From: Maritalea mobilis
GTDB taxonomy: Bacteria; Pseudomonadota; Alphaproteobacteria; Rhodobacterales; Rhodobacteraceae
Length of the DNA stretch: 64,000 nt
Direction: 5' to 3'
NCBI RefSeq assembly: GCF_019800885.1
Contig: NZ_JAHVKE010000001.1
Location: 930,001 to 994,000, forward strand
Of the stretch, positions 61,921 through 64,000 are shown piece by piece. A model generated the notes under the pieces. That model was not told where the DNA came from, did no database searches, and saw nothing but the letters and a program-made list of their open reading frames with translations. Position numbers and translations under genes: made by a program. Within the stretch, counting starts at the first letter, position 1, and each line of letters opens with the position of its first letter.

Positions 61921-62853
61921 ATGTCCAAACGCAAACGTATCAACTGGATCGACTGGTTAAGCGACCTCGCCGCGCGCACGCTGATCGCGGCGATCCGGCT
62001 GATCCCGTGGCGGTGGCGCGTTCCGATGATGGGGGCGCTGATGGCGCGCGTGATCGGGCCGTTGGCCGGCTACCGCCGCCGCGCCGAGGAAAACCTCGCC
62101 TATATCTACCCCGAGATGGGCGGGGCGGAGCGGCGCAGGATCGCCACGGCGGTGCTCGACAATATCGGTCGCACGATCATCGAGAACTACTCGCCCCGCG
62201 ATCAGATCGCGCGCTTTGCGGATCTGGAGCCCACGGGGCCGGGTTGGCCGATCGTCGCCCGCGCCCTCGAACAGAACCGCCCGATGCTGTTCGTGACAGG
62301 CCATTTCGGGAACTGGCAGATCGGGCGCGTGGCGCTGAATGCCAAGGGGTTCGAGATCGGGGGGCTCTATCGCCCCTTCAACAACCCCTACGCCAATGCC
62401 CATTACGTCTGGTCGGTCGAGGCCGTGGGCGGCAAGGCCTATTCCCGCGACCGACGCGGGCTGGCCGCCTTTCTCAAGACCCTGCGCGGCGGCGGGCAAG
62501 CGGCGATGATGCTGGACCAGTTCGTCTCGGACGGGGCGTTCCTCAGCTTCATGGGCAAGCCGGCACTGACCTCGCTGTCGGCGGCGGAGATGGCGCTGCG
62601 CCACGATGCCCTTCTGGTGCCGATCTATTGCCCGCGCGGGCCGGGCGGAATGAGCTTCACCGTAGAGATCGAGGCGCCGATCCCACAGGGCACGCCCGAG
62701 GAGATGACGCAGGCGCTGAACGACAGCCTCGATGCGCAGATCCGCAAGCGACCCGAACAGTGGTTCTGGATTCATCGCCGGTGGAAGCCCGAGCGGCTTG
62801 AGCGGAAACGGCGAAAACGCCTCGCGGCCGAGAAAGCCGCCTCACACGACTAG
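61921..62853 (+). CDS. Lysophospholipid acyltransferase family protein (LpxL-like)
   Basis: 310 aa. LpxL/HtrB family of lipid A acyltransferases: NLAYIYPEMGG, the first acyltransferase block LFVTGHFGNWQIG, then GLYRPFNNPYAN and RGGGQAAMMLDQFVSDGAFLSFMGKPA. The catalytic HX4(D/E) motif reads HFGNWQ: Gln instead of Glu. N-terminal hydrophobic segment anchors it to the inner membrane. C-terminal tail is Arg/Lys-rich. Its TAG stop shares the palindrome CTAG with the convergent DUF1223 gene. Confidence 0.9.
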   Translation: MSKRKRINWIDWLSDLAARTLIAAIRLIPWRWRVPMMGALMARVIGPLAGYRRRAEENLAYIYPEMGGAERRRIATAVLDNIGRTIIENYSPRDQIARFADLEPTGPGWPIVARALEQNRPMLFVTGHFGNWQIGRVALNAKGFEIGGLYRPFNNPYANAHYVWSVEAVGGKAYSRDRRGLAAFLKTLRGGGQAAMMLDQFVSDGAFLSFMGKPALTSLSAAEMALRHDALLVPIYCPRGPGGMSFTVEIEAPIPQGTPEEMTQALNDSLDAQIRKRPEQWFWIHRRWKPERLERKRRKRLAAEKAASHD

Positions 62854-63560
62854 TCGACGCGCGCCGCGCCCAGGATCGCGCCGTAGCCGCTGTGCTGCAC
62901 GATCACGACATGCGGCATGTCCTCCGACACCGCCACACGGGCCGAGAACGGCTCGGCGCCGTCCCACTCGCCCACCACCTGCCAGTCGCGCACGATATTG
63001 TGGTAGGTCACCGACCGCCCGGCATTCTCGCCGCGCGTGATCTCGACCTCTTCACTCGGCAGATAGGCCACAAGCTGCACCACCATCGCGGGCGCGGGCG
63101 GTGTCGCGCGCCACTCGGCGGTCAGGGCAAAGCCGTCTCCATCGGGCGCGACATGCACCGCGACCGGATCGGGCTGGCGGGCATGTTCGGCAATCACGTC
63201 GGCCACCTGCATCGGGCGGAACCCCACGACATGCTCGATCCCGCCGATCACCATCTGCGGCGTGTAGACCACGTTCGAGCCCGCCGCGACGCCATAGCCG
63301 TGCTGGCGCTGCGTGAACTCGGGCCGGGCGAAGGTGTCGGCCCAGCCGATATAGTCCCAGTAGTCGACATGAAGCGCCAGCGCGATCACCCCGTCCCGCT
63401 CTGCCAACTCGCCCAGCAGGGTGTCCGCTGGCGGGCAGGAAGAACAGCCCTGGCTCGTGAACAGCTCGACCACGACGGGCTGGCCGTCCTGTGCCGAGGC
63501 CGGGCCTGCCATGATCCCGAACCCTGCCAAAAGGAAAGCGAAGCTGCGTGTCAGGCGCAT
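62850..63560 (-). CDS. DUF1223 secreted thioredoxin-like protein
   Basis: 236 aa. Signal peptide to PASA-Q. Thioredoxin fold with CSSCPPAD (CxxC-like) near the N-terminus, VDYWDYIGWADTF and YTPQMVIGG with the cis-Pro. DUF1223 proteins are periplasmic and of unknown role; a redox or copper-related function has been suggested by fold. Monocistronic. Confidence 0.9.
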   Translation of the reverse strand: MRLTRSFAFLLAGFGIMAGPASAQDGQPVVVELFTSQGCSSCPPADTLLGELAERDGVIALALHVDYWDYIGWADTFARPEFTQRQHGYGVAAGSNVVYTPQMVIGGIEHVVGFRPMQVADVIAEHARQPDPVAVHVAPDGDGFALTAEWRATPPAPAMVVQLVAYLPSEEVEITRGENAGRSVTYHNIVRDWQVVGEWDGAEPFSARVAVSEDMPHVVIVQHSGYGAILGAARVD

Positions 63561-63668
63561 GCGCGATGGTCCCCAGATGATTCAATTCGTCCCCAACTTG
63601 ACCCAGAGCTAAGCCGATCCCCCCTCTCTTGCCAATCAAGCCTTTGCGAGAGCGCGTTACAGTCCGGC

Positions 63669-64000
63669 TCAAAACCAGCGATGCGTGCGGTTGAGATAGA
63701 GGTTGGCCTCGGTCCCGAAAATGCGCCGCAACCCCTCTTCTTCCGGCTCAATGAAGCGACGCGTCAGCACCTCGTAGAAGAGATAGGGCAACAGCACCGG
63801 GCTGAGCGATCCAAGCCAGAGAACATAGCCCGTCAGGATCGCCAGAAGGCCAAGGTAGATCGGGTTCCGGCTGAAGCGATAGGGGCCTTCGACGATCAGC
63901 GCGGTGGGTTCGTGATGCGGCTCGATCGTCGTCTTCTTGCGCCAGAACCACAGCGCGGACCACGCGATCACGCCGAAAGCGGCCCCGATCAGCAGCCCGC
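63669..64000 (-). CDS. Isoprenylcysteine carboxyl methyltransferase-like membrane protein, 5' end missing
   Basis: The gene runs past the end of the window; about 110 C-terminal residues are seen. Two hydrophobic segments, the ICMT/PEMT motif GPYRFSRNPIYLG, and the RRFIEPEEEGLRRIFGTEANLYLNRTHRWF tail match small inner-membrane methyltransferases of the ICMT/PEMT group. Substrate unknown in bacteria. Confidence 0.85.
   Translation of the reverse strand, partial: GLLIGAAFGVIAWSALWFWRKKTTIEPHHEPTALIVEGPYRFSRNPIYLGLLAILTGYVLWLGSLSPVLLPYLFYEVLTRRFIEPEEEGLRRIFGTEANLYLNRTHRWF

Overview
High-GC DNA with dense gene packing and many 4-base ATGA/GTGA start-stop overlaps. Gene content points to an alphaproteobacterium of the Rhodobacteraceae (Roseobacter/Rhodobacter group): a MaoC-Pta fusion beside acetate kinase, NAD-dependent formate dehydrogenase fdsGBA-fdhD-fdsD, a Mur-like Fur protein, GapR, an FnrL-type box, iron boxes of the TGA-N9-TCA type, and family-typical intergenic repeats. 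I see no rRNA, CRISPR array, integrase, transposase or prophage; the window looks like chromosome.

Layout. 1-6926: acetate kinase (5' end only), MaoC-phosphotransacetylase, a nucleoside hydrolase, SelO, a DMT exporter, a TerB/DUF533 protein and a Fur-family regulator, separated by copies of a composite repeat. 7140-11432: a three-gene MacB-like efflux system (ATPase, FtsX-type permease, HlyD-like adaptor). 11437-18463: formate dehydrogenase operon with its maturation factor and a LysR regulator, all on the minus strand. 18512-25626: a peptide-type ABC importer with a permease-ATPase fusion, a divergent DUF1028 protein and a GntR/FCD regulator, joined by shared TTATCATGATAA-like operators. 25756-29029: katG and divergent oxyR. 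29026-33672: ubiTUV (O2-independent ubiquinone hydroxylation) divergent from ubiD-ubiX, with an FNR-type box between them.

33677-35326: a secreted His/Met-rich protein and a KDG-kinase-like sugar kinase. 35539-44926: a complete heme uptake locus: hmuTUV plus an IsdG-like monooxygenase, the outer-membrane receptor, tonB-exbD-exbD-exbB plus a small secreted protein, and hmuS. Three similar 15-bp iron-box candidates precede its transcription units. 45025-49705: phosphonate-type importer phnDCEE and an AraC regulator. 50009-56923: a run of uncharacterised secreted, lipoprotein and small membrane proteins leading into an L,D-transpeptidase and an amidase; this is the least understood part of the window. 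57036-64000: tRNA-Thr(UGU), a sulfotransferase-like protein, GNAT, GapR, several small proteins, a DksA/TraR-type zinc finger protein, a DUF442 phosphatase-like protein, a DMT exporter, an LpxL-type acyltransferase, a DUF1223 protein and the 3' part of an ICMT-like methyltransferase.

Most of the window is recognisable metabolism and transport. The points that merit attention are the envelope cluster at 50.0-55.3 kb, the GntR-DUF1028-peptide transporter regulon, the paired ExbD proteins (one lacking the conserved Asp), the anaerobic ubiquinone island under a putative FnrL box, and the composite intergenic repeats.
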